Shown: positions 1 to 10,588 of the stretch, in pieces
How the letters are laid out: every line of letters starts with the position of its first letter
Position numbering within the stretch: the first letter of the stretch is position 1
Assembly (NCBI RefSeq): GCF_000614545.1
Contig: NZ_BAKW01000006.1
Location: forward strand, 62,001-126,000
Length of the DNA: 64,000 nt
Origin: Asaia platycodi JCM 25414
GTDB taxonomy: Bacteria; Pseudomonadota; Alphaproteobacteria; Acetobacterales; Acetobacteraceae
Reading direction: 5' to 3'
Position numbers and translations under genes: made by a program
Notes under the pieces: model-generated
Seen by the model: only the letters and a program-made list of their open reading frames with translations
Databases searched by the model: none
Told to the model about the DNA's origin: nothing

Positions 1-139
1 TGACATTTTATTGCAAAATCACATCTTCGCGATATTAACAGGGCATTCTCGATGAACCGGAGGGGAGGCTGACGCCTTATGGCGGAGGCTGTTTCCAATT
101 CCCCTTCACGACTGGCCTTGATGGCCGCGGATCACTGCA

Positions 140-1548
140 ATGCCCGATTTGAGTGCCCTCTTCCTCGCACGATTGCAATTCGCGTTTACCGTCGGATTTC
201 ATATCGTTTTCCCAGCCTTCTCCATCGGCCTGGCCGCGTTTCTGGCCGTGCTCGAAGGCCTCTGGCTCAAGACGGACAAACCCGTCTATCTCGACCTCTT
301 CAAATACTGGCTGCGCGTCTTTTCGGTCGTGTTCGCCATGGGCGTCGTCTCAGGCTGGTGATGTCCTACGAGTTCGGCACCAACTGGTCGCAATTCTCGC
401 AAAAAGCGGGACCGATCCTCGGCCCGATGCTCGCCTATGAGGTCATGACCGCCTTCTTCCTCGAAGCGGGCTTCCTGGGTGTGATGATGTTCGGCCTCAA
501 CCGCGTGGGCAAGCATCTGCATTTCGCCGCCACCTGCATGGTGTCGATCGGCACGCTGATCTCCATGAGCTGGATTCTGGCATCCAATTCGTGGATGCAG
601 ACACCGCAGGGCTACAAGATCGACGCTGCCACGGGCCGCTTCCTGCCGGCTGACTGGTTTGCGATCGTCTTCAACCCGTCCTTCCCGTTCCGTCTGGTGC
701 ACATGGCGCTGGCCGCTTTCCTGTGCGTGGCCTTCATCGTTGGCGGTGTCGGCGCCTGGCATCTGCTCAAGGCCAAGCGCCAGAACCGTGCGCCGACCGA
801 TGCGGTCAAGGTCATGTTCTCGATGGCTATGTGGATGGCCGCCATCGTGGCGCCGCTCCAGATTCTGGCCGGTGACGCCCATGGTCTGAACACGCTAAAA
901 TACCAGCCTGCCAAGATCGCCGCGATGGAAGGCGACTGGGAATCAGAAGGCCGCGCCCCTGAACTGCTGTTCGGCGTGCCGGACATGGAACATGAGGTGA
1001 CCCGCTACAAGATCGGCATTCCGCTCGTCGGCTCGCTGATCCTGACGCATAGCCTTGATGGCAAGGTGCCGGGTCTGAAGGATTTCCCCAAGGACCAGCG
1101 TGCGCCGATGTATGTGGTGTTCTACACCTTCCGTGTGATGGTCGCCCTTGGCAGCCTGATGGCGCTGCTCGGCTTCTTCTCGCTGTTCCTGCGCTGGAAG
1201 GGCGGGTTCTACACCAACCCGATCCTGCTGCGCGGTGCGCTGCTCATGACGCCAGCCGGGTTTATCGCCCTGCTTTGCGGCTGGGTCACCACTGAAGTCG
1301 GCCGCCAGCCTTTCACGATCTACGGACTGCTTCGTACGGTCGACAGCGTATCCCCCGTGACGCTGCCGAACATGGAGATATCGATGGTGGCGTTCGTCAT
1401 CGTCTATTTCATCGTCTTTACGGCCGGTATCGGCATTCTCCTGCGCGATTTCGCCAAGGAGCCCAGCACGGACGAGCACGAGCCCCCGCGTGACCAGCCG
1501 CATCGTGCCGCTGGCATCACCCAAATCTCTCATCACCCGGCGGAGTAA
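140..1548 (+). CDS. cioA: Cytochrome bd-type quinol oxidase subunit I (CioA/CydA), one frameshift
   Basis: Subunit I of a bd-type terminal oxidase in the inner membrane; it oxidises quinol and carries the haems. Translation from 140 begins MPDLSALFLARLQFAF, the usual start of this family, with a conserved His at residue 21. The frame stops at 359-361 (after GVVSGW) and resumes at 361 (MSYEFGTNW). One missing base there restores the family sequence GVVSG-[LV]-VMSY. The short Q-loop and total length of about 469 residues fit the cyanide-insensitive CioA branch. A GRQPF segment stands where most homologues have GRQPW. It is followed 8 bp later by subunit II. Upstream ATGs in the other frame (79) are not the start. 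The frameshift is probably a sequence error. Confidence 0.93.
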
Positions 1549-1556
1549 GCGTCTCG

Positions 1557-2579
1557 ATGAACACCCTCGCCTATTGGTTGCCCATCATCTGGGCAACACT
1601 CGCCGCCCTCGCCATTTTCATCTATGTCTGCCTCGACGGGTTCGATCTGGGCATCGGCATCCTGTTTCTCGGTGAGCATCGCAAGGATCACCGCGATGTC
1701 ATGGTCAATACGATCGCCCCTGTCTGGGACGGCAACGAAACCTGGATGATTTTTGGCGGTGCCACGCTCTATGGCGTGTTTCCGGTTGCCTATGGCACGA
1801 TCCTGCCCGCGCTCTATCTGCCGATCCTGTTCATGCTGCTCGCGCTCATTCTGCGTGGCGTCGCCTTCGAGTTCCGCGTGAAGGCCAGTGGCGTTTTCGG
1901 CACGACCTTCTGGGATCGCTCCTTCTGCGTCGGTTCACTGGTGGCCTCGATCATGCAGGGCGTCATTCTTGGTGAACTGATCATGGGCGTGAAGGTCGAG
2001 AATAACGTGTTCGTCGGCAGCGCCTGGGACTGGGTCGCCCCCTTCCCGCTCTTCTGCGGCTTTGCTGTCGCCGTCGGCTATACGCTGCTTGGCGCGACCT
2101 GGCTGGTCTGGCGCACCGAGACCGATCTGAAGGCTGTCATGCAGCGTCTTTCGGCACCGCTCGGCCTGGCCATGCTGGTGCTGATCGCCATCGTCTCGGT
2201 CTGGACGCCTTATCTGCATGCCACGTACATGCATCGCTGGACCGATTTCCCGGAGATCATCTGGGTAGCGCCAGTGCCTGTCGCCGTGATCGTTCTAGCG
2301 GCGCTGTTCTTCCTGTCGCTGCGCAAATCAGCCACGCGTCTGACGCCGTTTCTCTGCGCGCTGGGCTGGTTCTTCCTGTGCTTCTCGGGGCTTGGAATCA
2401 ATGTCTGGCCCTATATCGTGCCGCCGACGGTCACGATCTGGTCGGCCTCGTCACCGCCTGAGAGCCAGCTTTTCCTGCTGGCCGGGGCCTCGATCCTGCT
2501 GCCGATCATTCTCGCCTACACGATCTATTCCTATTGGGTCTTCCGCGGCACCGTGACCGCTGAACACCACTATCACTAA
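1557..2579 (+). CDS. cioB: Cytochrome bd-type quinol oxidase subunit II (CioB/CydB)
   Basis: 340-residue multi-spanning membrane protein, second subunit of the bd quinol oxidase. The N-terminus carries the family signature around LDGFDLGIGILF, and hydrophobic segments run to a histidine-containing C-terminus. It starts 8 bp after subunit I, so the two are co-transcribed and probably translated together. Length and unbroken frame agree with the family. Together with the neighbouring genes this gives an oxidase of the cyanide-insensitive type that acetic acid bacteria use for rapid aerobic quinol oxidation (family knowledge). Confidence 0.95.
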   Translation: MNTLAYWLPIIWATLAALAIFIYVCLDGFDLGIGILFLGEHRKDHRDVMVNTIAPVWDGNETWMIFGGATLYGVFPVAYGTILPALYLPILFMLLALILRGVAFEFRVKASGVFGTTFWDRSFCVGSLVASIMQGVILGELIMGVKVENNVFVGSAWDWVAPFPLFCGFAVAVGYTLLGATWLVWRTETDLKAVMQRLSAPLGLAMLVLIAIVSVWTPYLHATYMHRWTDFPEIIWVAPVPVAVIVLAALFFLSLRKSATRLTPFLCALGWFFLCFSGLGINVWPYIVPPTVTIWSASSPPESQLFLLAGASILLPIILAYTIYSYWVFRGTVTAEHHYH

Positions 2580-2591
2580 GGGAGCCTGACC

Positions 2592-2723
2592 ATGCCTGCC
2601 ACAACGGCACCTTCTTCCTTCCTGGCCCGTCTCGGTTGGTTCGTCGGGCTCTGGGCAGGCGGGGTCGCGGCCCTTGCCGTGGTCGCGACCGCAATCAAGA
2701 TCGTTATTTTTCACCAATGGTGA
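2592..2723 (+). CDS. DUF2474 small membrane protein of the bd oxidase operon
   Basis: A 43-residue ORF with ATG at 2592, 12 bp after cioB, preceded by an AGGGAG ribosome-binding site at 2579-2584. The product has a short polar N-terminus and one membrane span (about residues 14-40, including GWFVGLWAGGVAALAVV) and ends HQW. Position, size and the W-F-V-G-L-W pattern match the DUF2474 family found behind cioAB. It is analogous in place to CydX, a small subunit that stabilises the oxidase; that role is inferred here. Its last 20 bases overlap the 3' end of the opposite-strand phosphatase gene. Confidence 0.8.
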   Translation: MPATTAPSSFLARLGWFVGLWAGGVAALAVVATAIKIVIFHQW

Positions 2724-3303
2724 AGGGGCGGACGTCAACCGCGTCCATCCCGGCGGCGAGAGCCGCCTGAAGTCCCTCATCGGTGTCTTCGAAGACGAGA
2801 CATCTTTGCGGGGCGACCCCTAGCTTCTCTGCCGCAAGCAGATAGAGATCGGGCGCAGGTTTGGGATGGCTGACATCTTCGACCGTCACGACATGCTCGA
2901 ACAATTCCAGCAGATCCAGCGTCTGCAACGTGGCTTTCACAACCGCTTTCTGTCCGGCGGACGCCACGGCCATCGGTACATGACCGAACTGGCTTCTGGC
3001 GATATCGGCTGCAAAGCTGTGCTCACGCAGCGTGTCGAGATGGTTCTCGTACAAGCCACTGCTACGCTTGAGTAAAGCATCGCTGTCAAGCGTCACGCCG
3101 TATGCCTGCTCATACGCGTCGAACAGCTTGCCGCTCGAAAGCCCTGTCCGCGCACGATACCAGTCTTCCTCGAGCGGATGGCCGTACTCGCCCAGCGCCT
3201 CCTTGAAAGTAAGATAATGCACGGGAAGGGTGTCGGCGATCGTGCCGTCGCAATCAAAAATGATCGCATCGAAATCATGATCGGCCAGAGTGAAATCGGG
3301 CAT
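2704..3303 (-). CDS. HAD-superfamily phosphatase (beta-phosphoglucomutase-like)
   Basis: 199 residues with all four haloacid dehalogenase motifs: DCDGT near residue 15 (nucleophile Asp and acid/base Asp), a VASAG motif with its Ser, HPKPAPD with the Lys, and VFEDTDEG with the acidic metal ligands. The helical cap between motifs I and II places it with sugar-phosphate phosphatases and phosphomutases such as YqaB; the substrate cannot be read from sequence. It lies 17 bp behind gloB on the same strand, so the two probably share a transcript. Its stop overlaps the end of the DUF2474 gene on the other strand. Confidence 0.88.
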   Translation of the reverse strand: MPDFTLADHDFDAIIFDCDGTIADTLPVHYLTFKEALGEYGHPLEEDWYRARTGLSSGKLFDAYEQAYGVTLDSDALLKRSSGLYENHLDTLREHSFAADIARSQFGHVPMAVASAGQKAVVKATLQTLDLLELFEHVVTVEDVSHPKPAPDLYLLAAEKLGVAPQRCLVFEDTDEGLQAALAAGMDAVDVRPFTIGEK

Positions 3304-3320
3304 CGGAATTCCTCCTTTCT

Positions 3321-4038
3321 TCAGAAATTATCCTTGGCCTTGCGCAGCGTAGCAAAGGTCTCAACGTCGGGCGCCATCAGGAACGGATTGGTCTGACGCT
3401 CGACGCGCAGCGCGACGGGCAGGGTCGGCTTGCCCTGCGCTCGCAAGGCGCGGATTTCGGCGACACGGCGCTGCAATTCTGCATTCTCCGGCATGCGTGA
3501 GAGTGCAAATTCCGCGTTGGCCGCCGTGTATTCATGGCCGCAGCAGATCAGTGTTTCATCGGGAAGCGAATCAAACCGGCGCAGGCTGGTGAACAACTCT
3601 TCTGCCGTACCTTCGAGCAGGCGCCCGCAGCCGAGACTGAACAGCGTATCGCCGCAGAACAGCGCAGGCACCGAACGGAAATAGAAAGCGATGTGTCCGC
3701 GTGCGTGACCGGGTGTTGCGATCACCTCACCGAGGTCATGGCCGATGGCGATACGATCTTCATCATGCAGCAGCAGGTCGAGCGGCGGCAGACGGGCGGA
3801 ATCGCACTCAGCCCCGGCGATACGCGCCCCGTATTTCTGGCGCAGGGCCTCGGCACCACCGATATGGTCGGCATGGTGATGGGTCAGGAGAATGAGATCC
3901 AGACGCCCCTCGCCGATCACGGCACTGACCGCCTCGGCCTCACCCGTCGATAATGGCAACGACACCCGTCTGCGGATTGGTCAGAAGCCATGCATAATTA
4001 TCCCGTGCATAGGGAATTGCCCTCACTGCCAGACTCAT
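3321..4038 (-). CDS. gloB: Hydroxyacylglutathione hydrolase (glyoxalase II), one frameshift
   Basis: Metallo-beta-lactamase-fold hydrolase that splits S-lactoylglutathione to D-lactate and glutathione, the second step of methylglyoxal detoxification. The metal motif THHHADH is present, followed by further His and Asp ligands (GHARGH, FCGDTL, CCGHEYT). The real start is the ATG at 4038-4036 (MSLAVRAIPYARDNYAW). That frame ends in TGA just after VVAIID, and the rest of the protein continues in a neighbouring frame as GEAEAV. Restoring two bases gives the family sequence IIDPGEA. The HAD phosphatase gene follows 17 bp downstream. The methyltransferase gene is divergent. Confidence 0.9.
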
Positions 4039-4217
4039 GGTGCTATGCTCCTCTTTTTTCGAACCGTTCTGTCGTTGGTCTTAACTCTATAGACGCTACG
4101 CCCGTTCACTCCCGAACGCACTCGCCGCCTGCCGATCTGTCGATCACGCTTACGCCTGCGACAGGCCCTTGCGCCCCAGCTCTGGCCCATACCCGCCGTT
4201 CGGGTTAGCGTGGCCCC

Positions 4218-5032
4218 ATGCAGACGCGTCCTCCCCTGCCCGTGCCGTCCGACGCTGCCGGGTTTTATGCCAGCCGACGTGGAGAGCAGGTGATATCGCT
4301 TCTGATGTCGCGGCTGCTGCCTCTCCTGCCGGACCCGAAAGGGTTGCGGGTTCTGGGCCTTGGCTATGCGGCACCGGTTCTATCGCAATGGGGCGCCCTT
4401 GGCATGGCTCATTGGGTCGCGTCTGCGCAGCTCGACACCCCGATGACCAGAAGACGGGGCATCGTGCCACCCTCCGCCAAAGAATGGCCCAGCTGCCTCG
4501 TCGCGCCCGACAGCCTGCCTTTCGACGATCTGAGCATCGATCTAGTGGTGCTGATGCACGGGCTGGAAATCGTCGACCCGCATCCCCTGCTGCGCATGAT
4601 CTGGAAGGTTCTCTCCGATCATGGGCGCCTCATCCTGGTGGTGCCCAATCGCACCGGCCTTGCCGCAAAAGACGACACCCTGCCTTTCGGGCATGGAAGC
4701 CCCTTTTCGACAGGGCAGCTGGACCGCGTCCTGCAACGTGCTCTTTTTCGCGCTGAGTCAGGATCCACCGCTCTCAGTGCACCGCTCGGGCTGCTCTCGC
4801 TCGACGAGAGAGCAGGCTTCATGGGTGACAGACTGTTCAGCATGCTTGGGCGGCGCTTGGCGGTGTGCATCTGGTGACGGCGTGCAAGGATCTCTATTCT
4901 GGCATGCCCGTCGAAGCCGAGCGAGCGGCGCTGAATTTCACGCGTCGCGTGACCAGTCTGGCAGGATCGGCAGGCGGGTATCCGAACCTGCCCGAAGGGC
5001 CGAAATCCCGGCCCCGCAACCCAAAAGCTTGA
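4218..5032 (+). CDS. SAM-dependent methyltransferase-like protein, one frameshift
   Basis: Class I methyltransferase-like fold: a glycine-rich strand-loop (VLGLGYAAPV) near residue 46, an acidic D-L-V-V-L-M segment near 110 and a GRLILVVPN strand near 137. The first frame ends at 4877, but a one-base loss near 4855 (in CGCTTGGCGG) moves it into a frame reading GGVHLVTACKDLYSGMP and ending at 5032. This gives about 271 residues, the usual length of this alphaproteobacterial gene found beside gloB. The acceptor substrate is unknown. It is divergent from gloB, with a 179-bp gap that must hold both promoters. Confidence 0.72.
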
Positions 5033-5063
5033 CCCGAAACCTTGGTGTCGTAAGACTGCGCTC

Positions 5064-5741
5064 ATGTCCCTGATTCAATCGATCAAATCCGTTCTGGCCC
5101 CGCCGCATCGCGCTGCCATCCCGTTTCTCGCGCTGACAGGCGGCCTGACCGTTCTGGGCCGTGCGACGCCTTGGCGGGCCACGCGCCTGATCGGCAATGT
5201 GGCACTGGGCGGATTTGCTTTCTGCCTGTATTTCTTCCGCGATCCGAAGCGTTTCCCCCCGGCGCGGACCGATCTGGCGCTCGCTCCGGCCGATGGCCGC
5301 GTGGTGTCGGTCGAACTTGCCACGCCGCCCGCGGCCCTTGGCATGGGCAGCGATCCGGTCTGGCGCGTGGCGACCTTCCTGTCGGTGCTGAACGTGCACA
5401 TCAACCGCATGCCTGCCGCGGGTACGGTGACAAAGATCGCCTATCATGCCGGACAGTTTCTCAACGCCAGCCTCGACAAGGCCTCCGACCTGAATGAGCG
5501 CAATGAAGTACGCCTGACGCTTGAAGATGGCCGTCATATGGCCATCGTGCAGATTGCCGGACTGATTGCGCGCCGTATCGTCTGCTATGTGGAAGAAGGC
5601 AGTGCCGTCGAACCCGGCGATCGTTTCGGTCTGATCCGCTTCGGCTCGCGCACCGATCTTTATCTGCCGCCCGACGTGACGCCTCTGGTCAGCACCGGCC
5701 AAATCATGGTCGGTGGCGAAACCGTCATCGCCCATCTCTGA
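5064..5741 (+). CDS. psd: Phosphatidylserine decarboxylase (pyruvoyl type)
   Basis: 225 residues, the short (archaeal-like) class of phosphatidylserine decarboxylase, which makes phosphatidylethanolamine in the inner membrane. The self-processing site that creates the pyruvoyl group is Gly194-Ser195 within RFGSRTDLYLP; the alpha chain would be the last 31 residues. A hydrophobic N-terminal stretch (residues 17-60) anchors it. The conserved NVHINRMP segment is present. The next gene, pssA, starts 12 bp downstream and makes its substrate. Confidence 0.95.
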   Translation: MSLIQSIKSVLAPPHRAAIPFLALTGGLTVLGRATPWRATRLIGNVALGGFAFCLYFFRDPKRFPPARTDLALAPADGRVVSVELATPPAALGMGSDPVWRVATFLSVLNVHINRMPAAGTVTKIAYHAGQFLNASLDKASDLNERNEVRLTLEDGRHMAIVQIAGLIARRIVCYVEEGSAVEPGDRFGLIRFGSRTDLYLPPDVTPLVSTGQIMVGGETVIAHL

Positions 5742-5753
5742 TCCGCGGTCGCT

Positions 5754-6665
5754 GTGTCGGAAGCGCCCCTCACGCCCGCGCCGAATGTCTCGGCGCCCCG
5801 ATCTGACACCCCGGAAGGCGCGACCTCGCGTCCGGGGCGCAAGCGCCGTCGTCTGAGGCGCATCCGCCCCAGGCGCGTGCGCGTGCGCGGACCGTCATTC
5901 AACCGACTGATCCCGAATTTGCTGACCATGCTCGGGCTTTGCGCCGGGCTGAGCAGCCTGCGCTACGGGCTGGAACAGCAATTCGCTTATGCCGCCGTAG
6001 CACTGGTAATTGCAGCCTGTATCGATGGACTTGACGGTCGTATCGCGCGGCTTCTGCACGGCACGTCGCGCTTTGGCGCCGAATTCGACTCGCTGTCGGA
6101 TTTCGTGTGTTTTGGCGTGGCGCCGCCTTTCCTGCTCTATCTATGGACGCTGCACGGTACGGGTGGCCGATACGGCTATGTGCCCTGCATTCTGTTCACG
6201 GTCTGCATGGCGCTGCGTCTGGCGCGCTTCAATGCCAGCCTCGACGATGAGGAAAAGCCCGAATATTCCTATAACTTCTTCACGGGCGTACCCGCCCCGG
6301 CGGGTGCCGGTATCGTGTTGTTTCCGATCTTTCTCGGGCTCGAAGCCGAGAAAATGCACTGGCCATTGCTCGACTCCATCGCTCGCTCTCCCATACTGGC
6401 AGCGGGGGCGCTGATCCTGACGGCTTCCCTTCTCGTCTCGACCCTACCTGTGTGGTCATTCAAGAACTTCAAGATCGCCGCTCGCTATGTGCTGCCGCTG
6501 ATGCTCGGCACGCTGCTCTATGCTGCGATTCTTGTAGCCGACCCCTGGCTGGCGCTCGCGGCGGCGGGGTTGATCTATCTGCTGATCCTGCCTTTCAGCC
6601 GTCGCAGCTTTCATCGGTTGAAAGCGCAGGCCGAGGCGCTTTCGGAAGATGTTCCCGAGGCTTGA
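5754..6665 (+). CDS. pssA: CDP-diacylglycerol-serine O-phosphatidyltransferase
   Basis: 303 residues. The CDP-alcohol phosphotransferase motif is complete: D91-G, G95-R, A-R, then F-G-A-E-F-D112-S-L-S-D116. It makes phosphatidylserine from CDP-diacylglycerol and serine for the adjacent Psd. The N-terminal 50 residues are very rich in Pro and Arg and probably cytosolic; about seven hydrophobic spans follow. The start used is GTG at 5754. A later start would remove only the basic tail. A strong hairpin at 6722-6753 ends the unit. Confidence 0.93.
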   Translation: MSEAPLTPAPNVSAPRSDTPEGATSRPGRKRRRLRRIRPRRVRVRGPSFNRLIPNLLTMLGLCAGLSSLRYGLEQQFAYAAVALVIAACIDGLDGRIARLLHGTSRFGAEFDSLSDFVCFGVAPPFLLYLWTLHGTGGRYGYVPCILFTVCMALRLARFNASLDDEEKPEYSYNFFTGVPAPAGAGIVLFPIFLGLEAEKMHWPLLDSIARSPILAAGALILTASLLVSTLPVWSFKNFKIAARYVLPLMLGTLLYAAILVADPWLALAAAGLIYLLILPFSRRSFHRLKAQAEALSEDVPEA

Positions 6666-6721
6666 GGCCTCGCGCTGTAGCCGCTTGAAAGAATCGATCG
6701 TCTCCTGATCCCTTCGACATG

Positions 6722-6753
6722 AGGATCGGACCGGGTTTTCCCGATCCGATCCT
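6722..6753. terminator. Stem-loop between convergent pssA and TonB receptor
   Basis: A perfect 9-bp outer stem (6722-6730 with 6745-6753), a C-A mismatch and a 4-bp inner stem CGGG/CCCG around a TTTT loop. It sits between two genes that end toward each other, so it can serve both strands. No long T-run follows. Confidence 0.6.
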
Positions 6754-6764
6754 GCTACAGTCGA

Positions 6765-9232
6765 TCAAAAGGCCAGTTCAACCTGTCCGCCGAACTGGCG
6801 CGGTTCGTTGAAATAGCTCTGCAACCCTGTGGTGACGCCCAGCGACTTGAAATAAGCGTGCTGCTCGGCGAACAGATTGCGCGACCAGAGCGAGAAGGTA
6901 GCCCGGGTTCCGGCATTGCCAAGCTGAACATTCGAAATGGCGATACGTCCATTGACGATCAGACCGCTATCTCCCTTCGGCTGATAGACGTTCTTCCCAT
7001 TGCCGACGCCCAGATAAACCGGATCGGTCGTATTGGCGTAATAACCGCTATCGATATTGCCATCGAGATGCGCGAGCAGCGTAAAACCATGGAGGGGCCG
7101 TGTGTAATCGACCTGGAAGCTGCCCGAATGCGCCGGTGTGTAGTTCTGGTAGATTGGTACAAGCATGGAGCTGATGATACCGGCCGAGTTCTGATACGGG
7201 TTCGCCGTCGGCGGGATATGGACGTAATTATAGGCGTAGGAAAAGCCGATTGTCAGATGGCGCATGGGCGACACATTCAGCTCGGCCTCAACACCGCTCA
7301 GATCACCATGACCGGGCGCATTGATGGTTGAGGTCGTGGTGCGCGTCGTGAGCTGATTGCCGATCTGGTAAGGCTTGCTGAAATCGACCTGGATATCTTT
7401 ATAATCGCCCCAATATCCCGCGACATTGAACCGCACGCGCTGGTCAAAAAACTCGGTTTTGGAACCGAATTCGAACATCGAGACCGATTCAGGACCGAAA
7501 GCCTCATAATCCTGCGCGCGGGAATTGGCGCCGCCCGGCTTGTAGCCTGTGCTCCATTTTCCATAGAGCAGCACACGCTTCGTCAGATCGCCACTGACTT
7601 CAAGCAGCGGATCGACACGCGACCATCCGGCATCGAAATCGATCGGCCCCGACACGCCCGCGGTGTTGACCGGGGCCTTGTTATTGACCGTCGTGAGCGT
7701 GCCATGCTTGCCGTCATGCGACCAGCGCAGCCCTGCTGTCAGATGCAGCTTGTCGTAGAGGATGGGCGGCGTATAGACCGCATTGCCATAAACACCCCAG
7801 CTTTTCGATGTAACCTGGCTGGCGCGATCGATTGGTTGCAGCCCCCAATCGTCATAAGCCGGGCCCGTAAGCAGCTTGTAGTCGCTGCCTGCCGCATTGG
7901 TGAACTGATTGGTGTAGAAAGCCTGCGCATTATCGGAAGCGTGCTCGCGGAAATAGATGAACCCGCCCTGGTATTTCAGACGCTTGGTATGCCCAAAAGC
8001 CTGAATTTCCTGACTGATCTGGTTCTGCCAGAAACCGGCAAGCGAGTTACGAGCGAAGCTCGTTCCGGTGAAATTGCCTGTCGTGTTGGACATGCTCCCC
8101 GCAGCCATGCCGTTATCGAACTGGCTCTGGCTCAGTTCGCGATAGGCGGTGATGGATCTGAAGGAGAGATATTGCGGAATGGCCTTGTAATCGAGCGTCA
8201 TGCGATGGCCATTGGTCTTGCCGATGCTCGGCTCTTCCGGCACGCCCACGAAGGCGCGCTTGGCGCGGGTCGTCTGTAGCTGCGCGACCTGAGCCAGCTT
8301 GTTTGTGCCCGGTTTCAGCAACTGCATCCACAGCGTGGTCGTGCTGTCATAGGAATTGTCATAGGCGTAGTCGGCGGTGAAATTATCGACCGGGTGATAC
8401 ATCGCCTCGACGTGAAAACCATGCTTGTCATACTGGTTGAACCCGCCCGTATCGGGCATCGGGTTTTTGACCAGCGCCGCACGATGCGCCTCAACCGCAT
8501 CGATCTTGATCGCGAGATCATGAAAGGCCGGAAGGTCGAGATGCAGCTCACCCTTGTTGCTGTTGTAATTGCCGAAGCCGCCGAGCAGACGCATACCGAA
8601 TTTGCCGGTCGGCCTGCGCGTAATGATGTTGAGCGCGCCTGCTTCAGTATTCCGTCCGAAAAGCGTGCCCTGCGGCCCTTTGAGACCTCCATGCTCTCGA
8701 CATCGAACAGCGCCGTACCGAGTGCCTGGGGACGCGCCACATACACGCCATCGATATACACACCCACGCCCTGATCGCGCGCGGGCTGATTACTGTCACC
8801 CAGCACGCCAACCCCTCGGATATTGACGACCAGCGCCGAATTCCGGCCTGAGAACTGGGCGATACGCAGTGAGGGAATAGAGCCGTCGCCGAGATCGGTG
8901 AGCGAGACGACATGACGATTGGCAAGTTGCTTGGACGAAAAGACTGTGACCGAGCTCGGGTCTTTATGGAAGTTTCTGGCGTGTTTTTGCGCCGTCACGT
9001 CGATGCTCTCCGGCGCGCTTTTACGCAGAATGTTTTTTTTTACCGCGGGCTTTTCGCCCTGCACGGAAGCAGCCACTTTCGGGATAGGTGCTGAAACGCC
9101 CGGCTTCACAGCGGCGGAGGCTCTTTTACGGGAATCTGGATTGTTGTCGCTTCTGGTCGCGGAATAAGCAGAACCGGTGCAGCAAAGAAACGTGAACACC
9201 AGGCACAGTCTTTTACCCTTCAACACAAACAT
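6765..9232 (-). CDS. TonB-dependent outer-membrane receptor, one frameshift
   Basis: About 822 residues. ATG at 9232-9230 with a GGGAGAG ribosome-binding site; a signal peptide (cleavage near GSAYSA), then a linker rich in Lys, Ala and Pro, a plug domain (IDVTAQK... NIRGVGV... GVYIDGVYV) and a beta-barrel ending in GGQVELAF with the terminal Phe needed for outer-membrane insertion. The frame breaks near 8673 in KGPQGTLFGRN, where restoring one C joins the two halves perfectly. Such receptors import iron chelates or other scarce ligands using TonB energy. The ligand is not recognisable and no transport genes adjoin it. Confidence 0.88.
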
Positions 9233-9621
9233 CTCTCCCGCCCCTGCCAACTGTACCGTGTCCAGTCAGGGCCTTGGGCTTTATTCGATACGTATGAACA
9301 CCGGAGGCTATGTTCAGGTGACAGTGCACCCGGCACGTTTCACTTAGAGATGTTTTGGAATGGTTTTGTATCGAAACAAGTATAGGATATGAAATATATG
9401 TTATACTGACTTATATATTTAACAATAGTTTCCGTTTTCGTTCATATTTATAATAATATCGGTAATTTCGTTTACAATTTTTTTTCGTGAATTTTTTATT
9501 GCAAATATGGAAGAGTAACCTTCATCGAAACGATCATTATTTCTAAAGGTGCGAAAAAATCAGATAATGTTGGAATCTACCGAAACGGGCCCAGCCTCAC
9601 TGCCTATGCGAGCGCGCCCTT
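9233..9621. other. AT-rich intergenic stretch upstream of the TonB receptor
   Basis: About 390 bp without a gene, much richer in A and T than its surroundings (especially 9360-9550). It must contain the receptor promoter and possibly an iron- or sigma-factor-responsive site. I do not see a convincing Fur box or a strong -35/-10 pair that I could assign. Confidence 0.5.
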
Positions 9622-10569
9622 TCAGTTATCGAAGTCAGGCTCCCGCTCATGACTGTGCAGACGGCGATAATCAACACGATAATTGCCGTGCCCATCCTGA
9701 GACAGCATATCGACGAAGCGTCTTCCCGCCAGAATGTGGCTCGGTTCATAAGCATGCTGCAGAAGCACTGCCTGCCCTGTAGCCTCGTCAGTGCCGCGGA
9801 CAGTCACAAGAATCTGGGCGTAAGTTGCGTCGAGTTGCTCCCGACTGAGCAGGGCAAGCGGGCTGCTGCTATCGATAGGATGCGCCAGTGTTTCGATGAA
9901 GCGCAGTTCGGGCATACGCGATTGCAGCAGTTTCAGCGGTGTAAAAATCCGTGTGGGATAACCGCCCTCACCAATCACGAATTGCGAGAGCGACAATTCC
10001 GAATCCATCGCGAGCACGGCGCTTTTGCGCACATTGGCCAGCCGCAGGCAAAGCACGGGGGGAGTGGCCCGCTTGCTGATGACCGCCGCCTTGCTGAACA
10101 CGATCTGCGCGCGCGGGCGCGAAAACCGGGCGAAGACCACGCCGGTGGACAGCGCATTGATCATCATTCCCAGCAAGGCCTCGACCGACACAAGCGCATT
10201 GGCCATATGCCCCGTCGGCGCCATGACACCATAGCCAACGGTGGAGAGCGTCTGAACGCTGAAGAAGAACAGCGAAAGCAGATCGAGATCGGCAGCGTTG
10301 TTGATGCGCGCGTTGCACAGCCGATAAAGCAGCGCAAAAGCCAGATTGACGACGAAATAGGCGATAGTGGACCACCCCATGAAACGGGGCCAGGAGGTGG
10401 TCAGGGCATGATGATAGAGATCGGTCCAGAAGTTGCTGCCGATGCCCACACGCGTTACGGACGCACGCACACGATCTTCGATTCCGTCAGCTGAATCGGT
10501 CAGGAGCCCGAGCGCCCTTGCAGGATGCCCCTTGCCCAGTTCTGCCTTCCCAGCCAAATCCCCGGTCAT
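9622..10569 (-). CDS. Inward-rectifier potassium channel, KirBac type
   Basis: 315 residues. Two membrane spans (about 66-85 and 122-143) flank a pore helix and the selectivity filter T110-V-G-Y-G114. A long C-terminal immunoglobulin-like cytoplasmic domain follows (starting at RFSRPRAQIVFS, with the conserved KRATPPVLCLRLANVRKS region), which is diagnostic of KirBac channels. It would pass potassium across the inner membrane under control of ligands such as anionic lipids or pH (family knowledge). It begins 19 bp behind gltX on the same strand. The frame is intact. Confidence 0.9.
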   Translation of the reverse strand: MTGDLAGKAELGKGHPARALGLLTDSADGIEDRVRASVTRVGIGSNFWTDLYHHALTTSWPRFMGWSTIAYFVVNLAFALLYRLCNARINNAADLDLLSLFFFSVQTLSTVGYGVMAPTGHMANALVSVEALLGMMINALSTGVVFARFSRPRAQIVFSKAAVISKRATPPVLCLRLANVRKSAVLAMDSELSLSQFVIGEGGYPTRIFTPLKLLQSRMPELRFIETLAHPIDSSSPLALLSREQLDATYAQILVTVRGTDEATGQAVLLQHAYEPSHILAGRRFVDMLSQDGHGNYRVDYRRLHSHEREPDFDN

Positions 10570-10588
10570 GACGGCGTATCGAGATCGC

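Noticed and set aside
4938..5735. A 265-codon open frame on the minus strand
   Set aside because: Antisense to psd, which has the complete pyruvoyl processing site.
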